The notes under the pieces are model-generated. The model was given only the letters and a program-made list of their open reading frames with translations, was not told the origin of the DNA and ran no database searches. This document shows, piece after piece, positions 1 to 8,486 of a stretch of DNA of 64,000 nucleotides. The DNA is from JAVBMV01 sp031552145. Lineage in GTDB: Bacteria > Myxococcota > Myxococcia > Myxococcales > UBA5297. The translations under genes were made by a program, and so were the position numbers. Location: assembly GCA_031552145.1 (NCBI GenBank), contig JAVBMV010000003.1:248001-312000 (forward strand), read 5' to 3'. Position 1 is the first letter of the stretch, and the number at the start of each line of letters is the position of its first letter.

Positions 1-532
1 TGGGGGCGCCTCCACCGAAAAGCACCAACTCGTCGCCCACCTGGGCCAGCGTCGCGAAGGTGCGACCGTTGGGGTAGCAATTACCTTTGTCGACCTCGGT
101 GCAGGCGCTCACGCTCTCGCGCCCTGTGTAAACCTCGCGCCAGTCGGAGAGGTAGCTCCAGGCGCGGCTCGCGGGATCGTACTGCCAGGTGTCGCTCGCC
201 TGCGGGCTGTCGCCGAGGCCCCTGTCATTCTGGAAGCCACCGTTGAGGATGAACCTGCCCTGGTGCACGGCCATGTTGTGGAAGGAGCGCGCCGGCCCCG
301 CCGCCGTCGGCGTTACCTTTTCCCACTGGTATTCGCGTGGGCTGCAGAGATTGCCCGGGCCACAATACTCGGTCGCGGAGCAGCCCGCCGCGCAGGAGAG
401 CTTCTGGCTTACGCTCCCGAACTCGCCGCGCGTTCCTTTCGGCGCGCCGGGACTGCAGGCCGCGACGAGCGCCGCGAGGGCAAGCGTTGCGACCGAGAAT
501 AGTGACGCCTGGCGGCGATATGTCTTGTGCAT
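1..532 (-). CDS. Kelch-like repeat lipoprotein, partial (C-terminus beyond window)
   Basis: I translated this frame directly; it is open from an ATG at 532 to the window edge (177 codons). The N-terminus has basic residues, a hydrophobic stretch and a lipobox LVAAC, so Cys26 should be lipidated and the mature protein anchored outside the inner membrane. After a short Cys-containing segment come kelch-type features: PARSFHNMAVHQGRFILNGGF, a W-Q-Y-D-P ... W strand pair, and LVLFGGG near the edge. Kelch repeats build beta-propellers used for binding or in carbohydrate oxidases; which applies here cannot be said. A purine-rich AAGGGA lies about 5 nt before the ATG. It could be any beta-propeller lipoprotein, since only about two repeats are visible. 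Confidence 0.75.
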   Translation of the reverse strand, partial: MHKTYRRQASLFSVATLALAALVAACSPGAPKGTRGEFGSVSQKLSCAAGCSATEYCGPGNLCSPREYQWEKVTPTAAGPARSFHNMAVHQGRFILNGGFQNDRGLGDSPQASDTWQYDPASRAWSYLSDWREVYTGRESVSACTEVDKGNCYPNGRTFATLAQVGDELVLFGGGAP

Positions 533-716
533 GTCATTCCCTTCGCGGTCTATCCGCGCCGTGGTGCTATCGCCCAGCGCCGCGGCGCCGTCAACCTTTG
601 CGACATGTAGTCGCGAGTGATCTTCACTCTGACCAAACGGATTGACTGCTCTCGAGGTCCGCGTTCCCATTGCCCACAGAGAGTGGCGAGCTCGGGCGCC
701 AGAGACGTCCTCGCTA

Positions 717-1739
717 CTACGTGCCTACCGCTCGAGCCACTTCGGCCTCGGCAGAGGATCCGCTTTGCCACGGTCCACTCAGCGCGATGAGCTCGGGAGG
801 CAGGGGCGCCGAGAAGCGCATCCAACGCCCGTCCGCGGGATGCTCTACCTCGAGGAGCGAGGCGTGCAGCGCGTGGCGCTCGAGCCTGAGCGCCACCCTG
901 TCCGCCTCGGTGAGCGCGCCGTTGATGAAGCGCAGGAAAACCTGCTCGTCTCGATAGAGCTTGTCGCCAATGATTGGATATCCAACATGTCCCAGGTGCG
1001 CCCGAATCTGGTGCTGGCGACCGGTCAGCGGCTCGCATTCGAGGAGGGCGGCGGGGGCGCCATCCGTGAGCTCGAAGCGGCGCAATACTGTGAAGCGCGT
1101 GACCGACTCTTTTCCGCGCTCCCGATCGATCACCGCGCGAACGCGCACCACATCACCACCCACATAGAGTGGCGCGTCGACGACAAAGAGGTCGTCGCGG
1201 GGGGAACCCTCCACCAGCGCGAGGTAGCGCTTCTTCACGCGACCTTCGAAGAAGGCGAGGTTGAGCGCGCGCGTCGCCTCGGGGTGATTTCCGCAGATGA
1301 CGATCCCGCTCGTCTCTCGATCGAGACGGTGCGCCGGATCGAGCTTCTCGCCGGGGAGACCGTGCTCGCGCACCAGCGAGACGAAGGTATCCTTCACATA
1401 GGTGCCCGAAGGGTGCATCGGCATGCCCGCCGGCTTATTGACCACGAAAATGTCGGTGTCGCGGTAGAGCACCGTGAGGTGGGTGGGTGTCTTGGGCTGC
1501 TCGGGGCGGAGGCGCGAGAAGGTGAGGCGCATCCCCTCCGCCAGGAAGGTGGAGGCCTTCGGCCGCCTCGGCAGCGGGCCGCTCTCCGTCGCCACCTCGA
1601 TCCCCTTTTCGATCAGCTCCTGGGCGCGCGCCCGCGTCATTTGATGGATCTTGGCGCAGAGATAGCGGTCGAGCCGCCACCCTTCGTACTTGGACTCGAC
1701 CACGAATCGGACAGTCTGTAGGCGCTCCCCTTCTTCCAT
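717..1739 (-). CDS. RluA-family pseudouridine synthase
   Basis: A 340-residue protein of the RluA/RluD type, which isomerises uridine to pseudouridine in rRNA or tRNA. Residues 12-75 form an S4-like RNA-binding domain (EGWRLDRYLCAKI...RARAQELIEKG). The catalytic motif HRLDRETSG is at 138-146 with Asp140 as the predicted nucleophile, and the C-terminal signature LTGRQHQIRAHL is present. The frame stays open far upstream, but homology begins just after the ATG at 1739, so that start was chosen. The substrate (RluC- or RluD-like sites, or another) cannot be decided from sequence alone. It is divergent from the FAH-family gene, with about 114 bp between them. Confidence 0.9.
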   Translation of the reverse strand: MEEGERLQTVRFVVESKYEGWRLDRYLCAKIHQMTRARAQELIEKGIEVATESGPLPRRPKASTFLAEGMRLTFSRLRPEQPKTPTHLTVLYRDTDIFVVNKPAGMPMHPSGTYVKDTFVSLVREHGLPGEKLDPAHRLDRETSGIVICGNHPEATRALNLAFFEGRVKKRYLALVEGSPRDDLFVVDAPLYVGGDVVRVRAVIDRERGKESVTRFTVLRRFELTDGAPAALLECEPLTGRQHQIRAHLGHVGYPIIGDKLYRDEQVFLRFINGALTEADRVALRLERHALHASLLEVEHPADGRWMRFSAPLPPELIALSGPWQSGSSAEAEVARAVGT

Positions 1740-1853
1740 GGCGCGGCAACGTATCGCAGCGCGCTCCGGTAGCACCAGCGCTGGCGCCTCCCCTGCCCTT
1801 CGGGTAAGAGCCTTCACTCGCCGCGATGGGCGGCCGTTTGCCGCAGGTGCGCG

Positions 1854-2648
1854 ATGAGAGTTTGCAGATTCGAGACGAACGAAGGACGCCAGGCCCATGG
1901 CCTCATCGAAGGGGACGAGGTCGCTGCGCTCGAGGAAATGCCCTTCGCGGCGCCGGGCATACCGCGCCCGCTCCATGAGCGGCTGCCGCTCTCGCAGGTG
2001 CGCCTCCTCGCTCCGGCGCTCCCCTCCAAGATCGTGGGCGTGGGGCTCAACTACCGCGCGCACGCCGAAGAGATGCGCAAGCCGCTCCCGGCGCAGCCAC
2101 TGATCTTCCTGAAACCGCCGAGCGCCCTCCTCGATCCGGAGCGCGCGATCGCGCTGCCTCCCGAGAGCGGCGAGGTGCACTTCGAGTCGGAGCTGGCCCT
2201 CGTCATCGGCCGAGAGACCCGGCGCGTCACCCCGCGCGAGGCGCGCGCCTGCATCTTCGGCTACACCTGCTTCAACGACGTGACGGCACGCGACATCCAG
2301 CGCGCGGAAACCCAGTACACGCGCGCCAAGGGCTTCGACACCTTCGCGCCCTTCGGCCCCTGGATCGAGACAGAGCTCGACCCCACCCATCTCTCGATCG
2401 AGGGGCGACTCGACGGCACCGTGCGGCAGCGCGGAAATACCAGCGACATGATCTTCGATGTCTTCGAGCTGGTCTCCTTCATCTCGCGTGGGATGACGCT
2501 GATGCCGGGCGATGTGATCACCACCGGGACGCCGCCTGGCGTGGGACCGCTCGCGCCCGGAAATCTCTTCGAGGTCGAGGTCGAGGGGATAGGGTGTTTG
2601 CGGAACAGGGTGGAGCGCGAGGTGCTAACCTCTCCTCGTCATGATTAG
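1854..2648 (+). CDS. Fumarylacetoacetate hydrolase (FAH) family protein
   Basis: A 264-residue FAH-superfamily enzyme. The family cleaves or isomerises C-C bonds in beta-dicarbonyl acids (fumarylpyruvate, 2-hydroxyhepta-2,4-diene-1,7-dioate, oxaloacetate decarboxylation). Family landmarks are IVGVGLNYRAHAEEM, the metal-ligand region VHFESELALVIGRE, TCFNDVTARDIQ, KGFDTFAPFGPWI and the C-terminal LMPGDVITTGTPPGVG. Length is typical of the short bacterial FAHD1-like group, which includes oxaloacetate decarboxylases and acylpyruvases; the exact substrate is unknown. Its last codons overlap the start of mltG by 8 bp in another frame, so the two are probably co-transcribed, although no functional link is known. 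Confidence 0.88.
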   Translation: MRVCRFETNEGRQAHGLIEGDEVAALEEMPFAAPGIPRPLHERLPLSQVRLLAPALPSKIVGVGLNYRAHAEEMRKPLPAQPLIFLKPPSALLDPERAIALPPESGEVHFESELALVIGRETRRVTPREARACIFGYTCFNDVTARDIQRAETQYTRAKGFDTFAPFGPWIETELDPTHLSIEGRLDGTVRQRGNTSDMIFDVFELVSFISRGMTLMPGDVITTGTPPGVGPLAPGNLFEVEVEGIGCLRNRVEREVLTSPRHD

Positions 2649-3672
2649 AGCCCTGCTTATCATCTGCGCCTCGCTCTTCCTCCTCGCCGCCGCCGCGGCG
2701 CTCGGCGCCTGGCTGTGGCTTCGCGCACAGCTCGACGCGCCGGGGCCGATGCCCACAGATGTCGACCCTGCCGGGCCCGTGCTCTTCAAGGTGGAGCGCG
2801 GCGCCACTGGAAAGGGCGTGGGAAACGCCCTGGCCAAGGAGGGGCTGCTGGAGCATCAGTTCGTGTGGCGCTACCTGCTCTGGAGCGAGGGCGGCCTCTC
2901 GGTGAAAGCGGGGCGCTTCGAGCTGGCGCGCGGGATGAGCCCCAGGGAGTTGCTGCGCGCGCTCTCCAACCCACCTCTGCCCGAGGATGAGCCCATCGCG
3001 CTCATCGAGGGGTGGCGCCTGCGCGACTCGGACGCGCTCCTCGCGCAGCAGGGTTGGTGCGCTCCCGGCGCCTACCTGGAGGCTGCGCTCAATCCGGGCC
3101 GCTTCAAGGCCAGCTTCCCGCTGCCCGCCGCCTCGCTCGAGGGATATCTCTACCCCGAGACCTACCGCATGGTGCGGGAGGGGTTCGAGATTCGGAACTT
3201 GATCCAGCGCCAGCTCGACACCTTCGGCATGCGCTTCGCCCTGCCCTACGCCGAGGAGATCGCTCGGAGCGGCCGCACGCTGCACGAGCTGGTAACGATG
3301 GCCTCGATGCTGGAGCGCGAGGAGCCTACCCCCGCCAACCGCCCGCTGGTGGCGGGCATCCTCTGGAAGAGGCTGGCGAAGGGAATGGCGCTGGGCGTCG
3401 ATGCCACCAGCCGTTACGAGCTTGCCGAGTGGAACGACCGGCGCGCCTTCCTGGTTCAGCTGCGCGATCCCAAGTCGCTTTGGAACACGCGCCTGCGGAA
3501 GGGCCTGCCCCCGGGCCCCATCGGCGCCCCCGCGCTCGAGTCGCTCCTCGCCGCGCTGCGACCGATAGAGAGCGACTACTGGTTCTATCTGCACGACGCG
3601 ACCGGCGCCCTCCACCCATCTCGCAACGGTCAGGAACACGAGGCCCTCCGCCGCATGCACAACGTCTATTAA
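2641..3672 (+). CDS. mltG: Endolytic murein transglycosylase MltG (YceG-like)
   Basis: A 343-residue inner-membrane lytic transglycosylase that cuts nascent glycan strands and is thought to set peptidoglycan chain length. One N-terminal membrane segment (about residues 4-27) is followed by a LysM-like region and the YceG catalytic domain. Conserved family blocks are LEGYLYPETY (167-176), ASMLERE (221-227) with Glu225 in the position of the catalytic glutamate of E. coli MltG, LGVDATSRYE, and GLPPGPIGAPALESL near the C-terminus. Its ATG overlaps the 3' end of the FAH-family gene. Length is normal for the family. Confidence 0.93.
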   Translation: MIRALLIICASLFLLAAAAALGAWLWLRAQLDAPGPMPTDVDPAGPVLFKVERGATGKGVGNALAKEGLLEHQFVWRYLLWSEGGLSVKAGRFELARGMSPRELLRALSNPPLPEDEPIALIEGWRLRDSDALLAQQGWCAPGAYLEAALNPGRFKASFPLPAASLEGYLYPETYRMVREGFEIRNLIQRQLDTFGMRFALPYAEEIARSGRTLHELVTMASMLEREEPTPANRPLVAGILWKRLAKGMALGVDATSRYELAEWNDRRAFLVQLRDPKSLWNTRLRKGLPPGPIGAPALESLLAALRPIESDYWFYLHDATGALHPSRNGQEHEALRRMHNVY

Positions 3673-3712
3673 AAAACGCGCCCGCTCTCCGGGGCCGGCC
3701 GGGGAGCGGGCG
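3671..3712 (-). terminator. Rho-independent terminator, U-tract on the minus strand
   Basis: Arms CGCCCGCTCTCC (3679-3690) and GGGGAGCGGGCG (3701-3712) pair with one imperfect pair around a GC-rich loop. Read leftward, the hairpin is followed within 2 nt by six T residues (the A run at 3671-3676). It would therefore terminate leftward transcripts, such as those leaving the SDR/citrate synthase block, and may also stop mltG read-through. Confidence 0.6.
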
Positions 3713-4107
3713 TCGAGAGTCCACCGATTGGGCTCTCTACCATCCAATATTTGGCGCCGGGCGCCCCGTCGGGGCTGGAGGAGGCGCTCGGCTTTGCTGT
3801 CTCTCGTCGGCGCCCCTTCGTCTCACCGTGGCTGGCGTCGATGTCGTGACGCAGGAACCTATTGCAACACGAATGCCAATTGCTTCGAGAAACCAGCTCT
3901 GGATCGATTTGCCCTGTTTTCAATGAGTTACGCGTCTGCACCCCCGCCCGGAGCGAAGCGCATGAATCTCGACCATGACAACAATGTCGTGCCGAAAGGA
4001 GTTGCCGGGGGGCGAAGAACCCGCCTGAGAGCGGAGGGGGGCGAAGAGGCACGCCTGACACCGATGTCGCGCGCTATGACACGTTTGCCATAGGCGCGCC
4101 GCACCGC
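3713..4107. other. 395-bp stretch without a credible gene; contains a tandem repeat
   Basis: Neither strand offers a frame with sensible composition. The open frames here are Arg/Pro/Ala-rich, have no Shine-Dalgarno sequence and match no family I know. The stretch around 3845-3925 is AT-richer than its surroundings. The only clear structure is an imperfect tandem duplication at 4007-4064, listed separately. The region may be a decayed gene or the remnant of a mobile element, but no terminal inverted repeats or transposase fragment were recognised. Confidence 0.4.
4007..4064. repeat. Imperfect 29-bp tandem repeat (two units)
   Basis: Units at 4007-4035 and 4036-4064 both begin GGGGGGCGAAGA and both carry CGCCTGA near the middle; they diverge toward their ends. 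No function is evident. Confidence 0.6.
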
Positions 4108-5022
4108 TCAGAGAACCGAGCGAAGCGTCTCGCGCATGCTCCACCGGGGCGAAAAACCCCAGGCTTTCGCCCGCGAGCCATCGGCCGCGCAAAGGAAGCG
4201 CAAGTGGTCCAGCTCCTCGGGAGGAATGGGCGAGAGCCTCAGGTCGTAGAGCCGCTTCAACATCGGGCGCGCCACCAGGTGCGGGAGCGTCAGCGGGCGG
4301 CGCTCCAGTTCGCGCAGCGCGGCGGAGAGCGGGATCTCCCCGGGGCCCACGACGTTGTAGATGCCCCGGACACCTCGCGCCAGCGCGCCCCGGATCGCCT
4401 GACAGACATCCTCCGCGTGGATGAGCTGGACGAGCGGATCGAAGCCCGCGAGCAGCCAGGGGCGCTCCATCCGCAGCCAGGTGCAGACCGCGTTGCGGAT
4501 GGTGGGCCCCACGATGTGCACGGGGCGGAGAATCACCGTCTCTATTGCTGGGTATTTATAAAAGAAGGACTGCGCCAACATATCGGCGGCGACCAGATCG
4601 CGGATGGCCGGAAAGGCGGCGGCGCCCGCCAACGGCGCATCCTCCGTGAGGAAGTTGGAGTTGCCCGGCGAGGGGCCATAGACGGCTACACTCGAGAGGA
4701 GCACCACCTTGGCGACGCCGTGGCGCGCGCAGTAGTCGAAGAGCCGGCTGGTGCCCTCGACGCTGAAGGCGCGGTGCGCGCCGTCGCCCACCCGGGGATC
4801 GCGCGTCATCCCGATGTGGATGAGCGCATCGAAGCGGCGCGAGCGGAAGAGCTCCTCGCACTTGGACTGGCGCAGGTCGAAGGGAAAGAGCTCGACATCC
4901 TTCGGCCGCTCGGGGAAGGGGCGGCGATCGATCCCCGCCAGCGCGTGCGTTAGGTGCAGGTGGCGCGCGAGGGCGCGCCCCAGATTCCCCGAGATTCCGG
5001 TAATTGCCACCGCCTGCGCCAT
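4108..5022 (-). CDS. Extended SDR / NAD-dependent epimerase-like protein with degenerate active site
   Basis: A 304-residue Rossmann-fold protein. The N-terminal VAITGISGNLGRALARHL is the TGxxGxxG dinucleotide motif, and IHIGMTRDPRVG and LSSVAVYGPSP match later landmarks of the epimerase/dehydratase group. Where the catalytic YxxxK should stand, about 25 residues after VYG, the sequence reads FPAIRD, so the Tyr appears to be Phe and the Lys Arg. It may thus bind NAD(P) without classical dehydrogenase chemistry, or belong to an atypical subgroup. The citrate synthase gene ends 31 bp upstream on the same strand, so the two are probably in one transcript with serS further up. Substrate unknown. 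Confidence 0.8.
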   Translation of the reverse strand: MAQAVAITGISGNLGRALARHLHLTHALAGIDRRPFPERPKDVELFPFDLRQSKCEELFRSRRFDALIHIGMTRDPRVGDGAHRAFSVEGTSRLFDYCARHGVAKVVLLSSVAVYGPSPGNSNFLTEDAPLAGAAAFPAIRDLVAADMLAQSFFYKYPAIETVILRPVHIVGPTIRNAVCTWLRMERPWLLAGFDPLVQLIHAEDVCQAIRGALARGVRGIYNVVGPGEIPLSAALRELERRPLTLPHLVARPMLKRLYDLRLSPIPPEELDHLRFLCAADGSRAKAWGFSPRWSMRETLRSVL

Positions 5023-5053
5023 GGCACGGTTCTATGCCCGCCTTCGGCGAGCG

Positions 5054-6424
5054 TCAAACGAGCGGAGCGGCCTCATGTCCCACGGCGCTCGCCGCGCCCG
5101 CCCCTCCAACTCCACCGGAGCGCCCCGAGGGGGCGCCCTGTGTGGCCGCGGCCTCGATGGCGCGCTCCAGCTCGTCGGCCGTCATCGATTTGGGGCGCAC
5201 GATGGGCGAGCCCATGGCGCGGTGGAGCACGTGCTGCGCGCAGATCCCCATCGCGCGGCTGATACTGAAGAGCACCGTGTAGAAGGAGGCCTCCACCAAC
5301 CCATAGTTATAGAGAAGCGCACCGCTGGCCGCGTCGACGTTGGGCCAGGGATCTTTGATCTTGTGGACGCGCTTGAGCAGATCGGGCACCACCGCGAAGA
5401 TGCGCGCCATTGTCTGGTAGGTGGGCGCCTCGGGACAGTGCTTGGCACCGAAGGCGTGAAGGGCGAGGAAGCGCGGATCGACCACGCGCAGCACCGCATG
5501 TCCGTAGCCCGGCACGACCCGTCCAGCGTCGAGTGTCGCCTGCGCATGCTCGAGGAGCTGCTGCTCGGAGGGGACGCCGCCAAAGTGGCGCATGGTGTCG
5601 AGGATCCAGGCGAGGCACTCCTGATTGGCCAATCCGTGCAGCGGCCCGGCCAGGCCATTGAGGCCACCCGAGAGCGAGTAGTAGAGGTCGGAGAGTGCCG
5701 AGCCAATCGTATGGGCGCTGTAGGCGCTGACGTTGCCCCCCTCGTGATCGCAGTGAAGCGTGAAGTAGAGGCGCATCAGCTTGGTCAATTCGCCCTGCGG
5801 ATCTGGAAGCCCCGTCATGCGCGCGAAGGAGGCGCCCCAATCGAGGGAACGATCGATCAGGATCGGCGAGCCCTTGTCGAAACGGCGGCGATAGATAAAG
5901 GCGCCCAGCTCGGGCAGGCGCGCGAGAAGGTTACTCGCGTCCTCGAAGGCTGCCTCCCAATACTCTTCCTTCGGCATGTGCGCGTCGTAACGGGCGCGGA
6001 AGACCGACTCGCGCTCCATCACCAGGACCCCGGTGTTGAACATCGCCATCGGGTGGGAGTCGCGCGGCATCGCGCCGATGACGTCGAAGACGTAGCGCGG
6101 CAGCTTGGCGCGCGCGGCCCAGTCGATCCGCAGATCGATCAGCTCCTCCGCCGTGGGGAGCGCCCCACAGATGAGCAGGTGCCACAACTCCTCCGGCAGC
6201 CGCTCGGTGAGCTGTGCGATAGGGATCCCGCGCACGAGGAGCCCGGCGTCGGGCGGCACCGACGAGGTGTCGGTGATGAGCCCCTTCACCCCACGCAGCC
6301 CTCCGTAGAGCTGCTCGACGGTCACCTCGCCCAGCTTGACGCGGCCATGCTCACCGACGATGCGTCGGTAGCGCTCTCTAATCTGCGGAACCTGTGCGGC
6401 CAGCCTCTCCTTGAGCAAGCTCAT
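5054..6424 (-). CDS. gltA: Citrate synthase, eukaryote/mitochondrial-like type
   Basis: A 456-residue citrate synthase that condenses oxaloacetate with acetyl-CoA at the entry of the TCA cycle. All three catalytic residues are visible in their motifs: PLHGLANQE, VPGYGHAVLR and PNVDAASGALL. CDHEGGNVSAYSAHTIGSAL and the long N-terminal helical region resemble the mitochondrial enzyme much more than the NADH-regulated E. coli GltA type. The start at 6424 was chosen because GGGAGGG lies about 4 nt upstream and homology begins at MSLLKERL; a longer open frame upstream is Arg/Ala-rich and unlikely. It lies between serS and the SDR gene on the same strand. Confidence 0.93.
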   Translation of the reverse strand: MSLLKERLAAQVPQIRERYRRIVGEHGRVKLGEVTVEQLYGGLRGVKGLITDTSSVPPDAGLLVRGIPIAQLTERLPEELWHLLICGALPTAEELIDLRIDWAARAKLPRYVFDVIGAMPRDSHPMAMFNTGVLVMERESVFRARYDAHMPKEEYWEAAFEDASNLLARLPELGAFIYRRRFDKGSPILIDRSLDWGASFARMTGLPDPQGELTKLMRLYFTLHCDHEGGNVSAYSAHTIGSALSDLYYSLSGGLNGLAGPLHGLANQECLAWILDTMRHFGGVPSEQQLLEHAQATLDAGRVVPGYGHAVLRVVDPRFLALHAFGAKHCPEAPTYQTMARIFAVVPDLLKRVHKIKDPWPNVDAASGALLYNYGLVEASFYTVLFSISRAMGICAQHVLHRAMGSPIVRPKSMTADELERAIEAAATQGAPSGRSGGVGGAGAASAVGHEAAPLV

Positions 6425-6538
6425 TGAACCCTCCCGCGCGAACAGCGCGCAAGGAGGGCAAATAGCGGCCGGGCGGCGAGCCCGCGGAGCAGAGCGCGCG
6501 CGGCGGCGCACTCTATCGTGCCGCGAACAGTTGGCGGC

Positions 6539-7855
6539 TCAGCGGCGCGTGATCCGGTCGCACCCCATATAGGGGCGCAGCGCCTCGGGGAGCAGGATAG
6601 ACCCATCCTCCTGCTGCCCATTCTCGAGGATGGCCACCAGCGTGCGCCCGACGGCGAGGCCGCTGCCGTTGAGAGTATGCACGAACTGCGGCTTCTCCTT
6701 CTGCGAGGGGCGGAAGCGGATGTTGGCGCGGCGCGCCTGGAACTCCTCGCAGTTACTGCAGCTCGAGATCTCGCGGAAGGTCTGCTGCCCGGGCAGCCAC
6801 ACCTCGATGTCGTAGGTCTTGGCCGCGGAGAAGCCCATGTCGCCGGCGCAGAGACAGACCACGCGGTAATGCAGGTCAAGGCGCCTGAGCACCTCCTCCG
6901 CGTCGCGCGTGAGCGACTCGAGTTCGTCGTAGGAGCGCTCTGGATGCGCCAGCTTGACGAACTCTACCTTCAGAAACTGGTGCTGCCGGATGAGGCCGCG
7001 CGTATCCTTGCCGTAGCTGCCCGCCTCGCGCCTGAAACAGGGGCTCCAGGCGCAGTATTTGAGGGGCAGCGCGTCGGCCTCGATGAGCTCTCCGCCATGG
7101 AGGTTGGTGACGGGCACCTCGGCCGTGGGCGCGAGGAAGAGCTCGGGCTCGCCCGCGGTCTTGAAGGCGTCCTCCTCGAACTTGGGAAGCTGTCCCGTTC
7201 CGGTCATCGCGGCGCGGTTGATCAGGAAGGGCGTCAGCACCTCGGTGTAGCCGCGCGAGGTGTGCAGGTCGAGCATGAAGGAGATGAGCGCCCGCTCCAG
7301 CTTCGCGCCCAGGCCGTAGGAGACGCAGAAGCGCGTCCCCGCCACTTTGCCGGCGCGCTCGAAGTCGAGAATGCCCAGCGCCTCGCCCAACTCCCAGTGC
7401 GGACGGGGCGTGAACGCCATCTGAGGCGGCGCTCCGACCACGCGGACCACCTGGTTCTGCTCTTCGCTCGTCCCATCCGGCACGCTCGCGTGGGGCAAGT
7501 TGGGGATGGTCATCAGGAGCCGCTCCAGCGCCCCCTCCACCTCGGCGAGCTTTCCTTCCTCCTCCTTCAGCCCTTCGCGCAGCTCCTTCGAGAGGGCGCG
7601 CAGCTCGGTGAGCGGCTCTGGCGCCAGCGGTTGGCTGAAGCTCTTGCCACGGACCATCTTCGCGACGGGCTGCTTCGAGGGCGCGAGCAGCGCCGCCGCG
7701 TCGGCCGCCTCGCTCCTGAGTGCCTCAATGCGCACGTTGAGCTCGCGCCGCTCGGTCATTAGCCGCTCGAAGTCCCCCAGCTCCACCTTCCCGCGCCTGG
7801 CCAGCCGGGCGCGCACTTCGTCGAAGCTCTTCGCTACCATCCGCAGATCGTGCAT
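6539..7855 (-). CDS. serS: Seryl-tRNA synthetase
   Basis: A 438-residue class II aminoacyl-tRNA synthetase that charges tRNA-Ser. The N-terminal 100 or so residues are the tRNA-binding antiparallel coiled coil, rich in Glu, Arg and Leu. The catalytic core has motif 2 (CFRREAGSYGKDTRGLIRQH), the serine-site region FLAPTAEVPVTN, CSNCEEFQARRANIRFR, and motif 3 (LNGSGLAVGRTLVAILEN). The C-terminus ends soon after YMGCDRI, as is usual. The length is standard. It is followed on the same strand by the citrate synthase gene after 114 bp. Confidence 0.96.
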   Translation of the reverse strand: MHDLRMVAKSFDEVRARLARRGKVELGDFERLMTERRELNVRIEALRSEAADAAALLAPSKQPVAKMVRGKSFSQPLAPEPLTELRALSKELREGLKEEEGKLAEVEGALERLLMTIPNLPHASVPDGTSEEQNQVVRVVGAPPQMAFTPRPHWELGEALGILDFERAGKVAGTRFCVSYGLGAKLERALISFMLDLHTSRGYTEVLTPFLINRAAMTGTGQLPKFEEDAFKTAGEPELFLAPTAEVPVTNLHGGELIEADALPLKYCAWSPCFRREAGSYGKDTRGLIRQHQFLKVEFVKLAHPERSYDELESLTRDAEEVLRRLDLHYRVVCLCAGDMGFSAAKTYDIEVWLPGQQTFREISSCSNCEEFQARRANIRFRPSQKEKPQFVHTLNGSGLAVGRTLVAILENGQQEDGSILLPEALRPYMGCDRITRR

Positions 7856-7976
7856 GGTCTCTCTTCCGACACCTTTGCGAGGGTGCTCTCTGTGAGGGCG
7901 CTACGATGCCCCAGCAGACCGAATCGGATCAACGCCGAATAGCGGCTGGTTCGGCGCCCGCGCTATCTCTATCGCT

Positions 7977-8300
7977 CTAGGTCCGCGGTCTGCGCTTGGC
8001 GCTGGGCCTCTTGCGCGGAGAGGAGGAGGTCGTTCTGCGCGCCCTGCCCTTCGAGGTCGAGGCCCTGCCGAGGGAGGCGCCGCGCTTTCCCGCGCCCCGC
8101 TTCGCGCCGCGATGGGCACCCTTCTTGGGCCGTGCGCCCGCCGCCTTCGGCGCGCGAGGCGACCGTGCCGCCCTCGCGGGGGGGTGTTCTCGCCGCTCAA
8201 TGCACCGCTCGCAGAGCCTGAAGTCGAGGTAGTGGAGCAGAGGGAGCGCCTCCGCGCTCTTTCCACAATCTCTGCAGACGGCGGGCAACAGGCGAATCAC
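7977..8300 (-). CDS. Small zinc-ribbon protein with a basic, histone-like tail
   Basis: A 107-residue protein with a GTG start at 8300 and an AGGGGG Shine-Dalgarno-like sequence about 6 nt upstream. Residues 9-33 hold two CxxC knuckles (C9/C12 and C30/C33, CRDCGK ... CERC) that should bind one zinc ion. From about residue 40 to the end the chain is almost only Lys, Arg, Ala, Ser, Pro and Gly, like the tails of DNA- or RNA-binding histone-like proteins. I do not recognise the family. A nucleic-acid-binding role is inferred from the architecture alone. The tail is low-complexity and GC-rich, so a shorter functional protein or a chance open frame in the tail is possible. Confidence 0.6.
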   Translation of the reverse strand: MIRLLPAVCRDCGKSAEALPLLHYLDFRLCERCIERREHPPARAARSPRAPKAAGARPKKGAHRGAKRGAGKRGASLGRASTSKGRARRTTSSSPRKRPSAKRRPRT

Positions 8301-8486
8301 CGTGTCCCCCTTTCTTCAGCCGAGGAAGAACGTAGCCAGCGGCGCGCTTAATCCTGAAGTCCCAAAGGCGATAGTCCCCTGCCCAAGGGAGCCCCGCTCC
8401 CATCGGGGGCGCAACCCCCGGGCGACGGTCCGCATCGAAGCGCCTCGTGCCACCGAAAGCCGGGCCGCGCGAGGACAGGAGATGCC

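Noticed and set aside
3728..4093. Possible small gene in the gene-poor interval.
   Set aside because: Basic, Arg-rich composition, no ribosome binding site and no recognisable domain. The tandem repeat lies within it.
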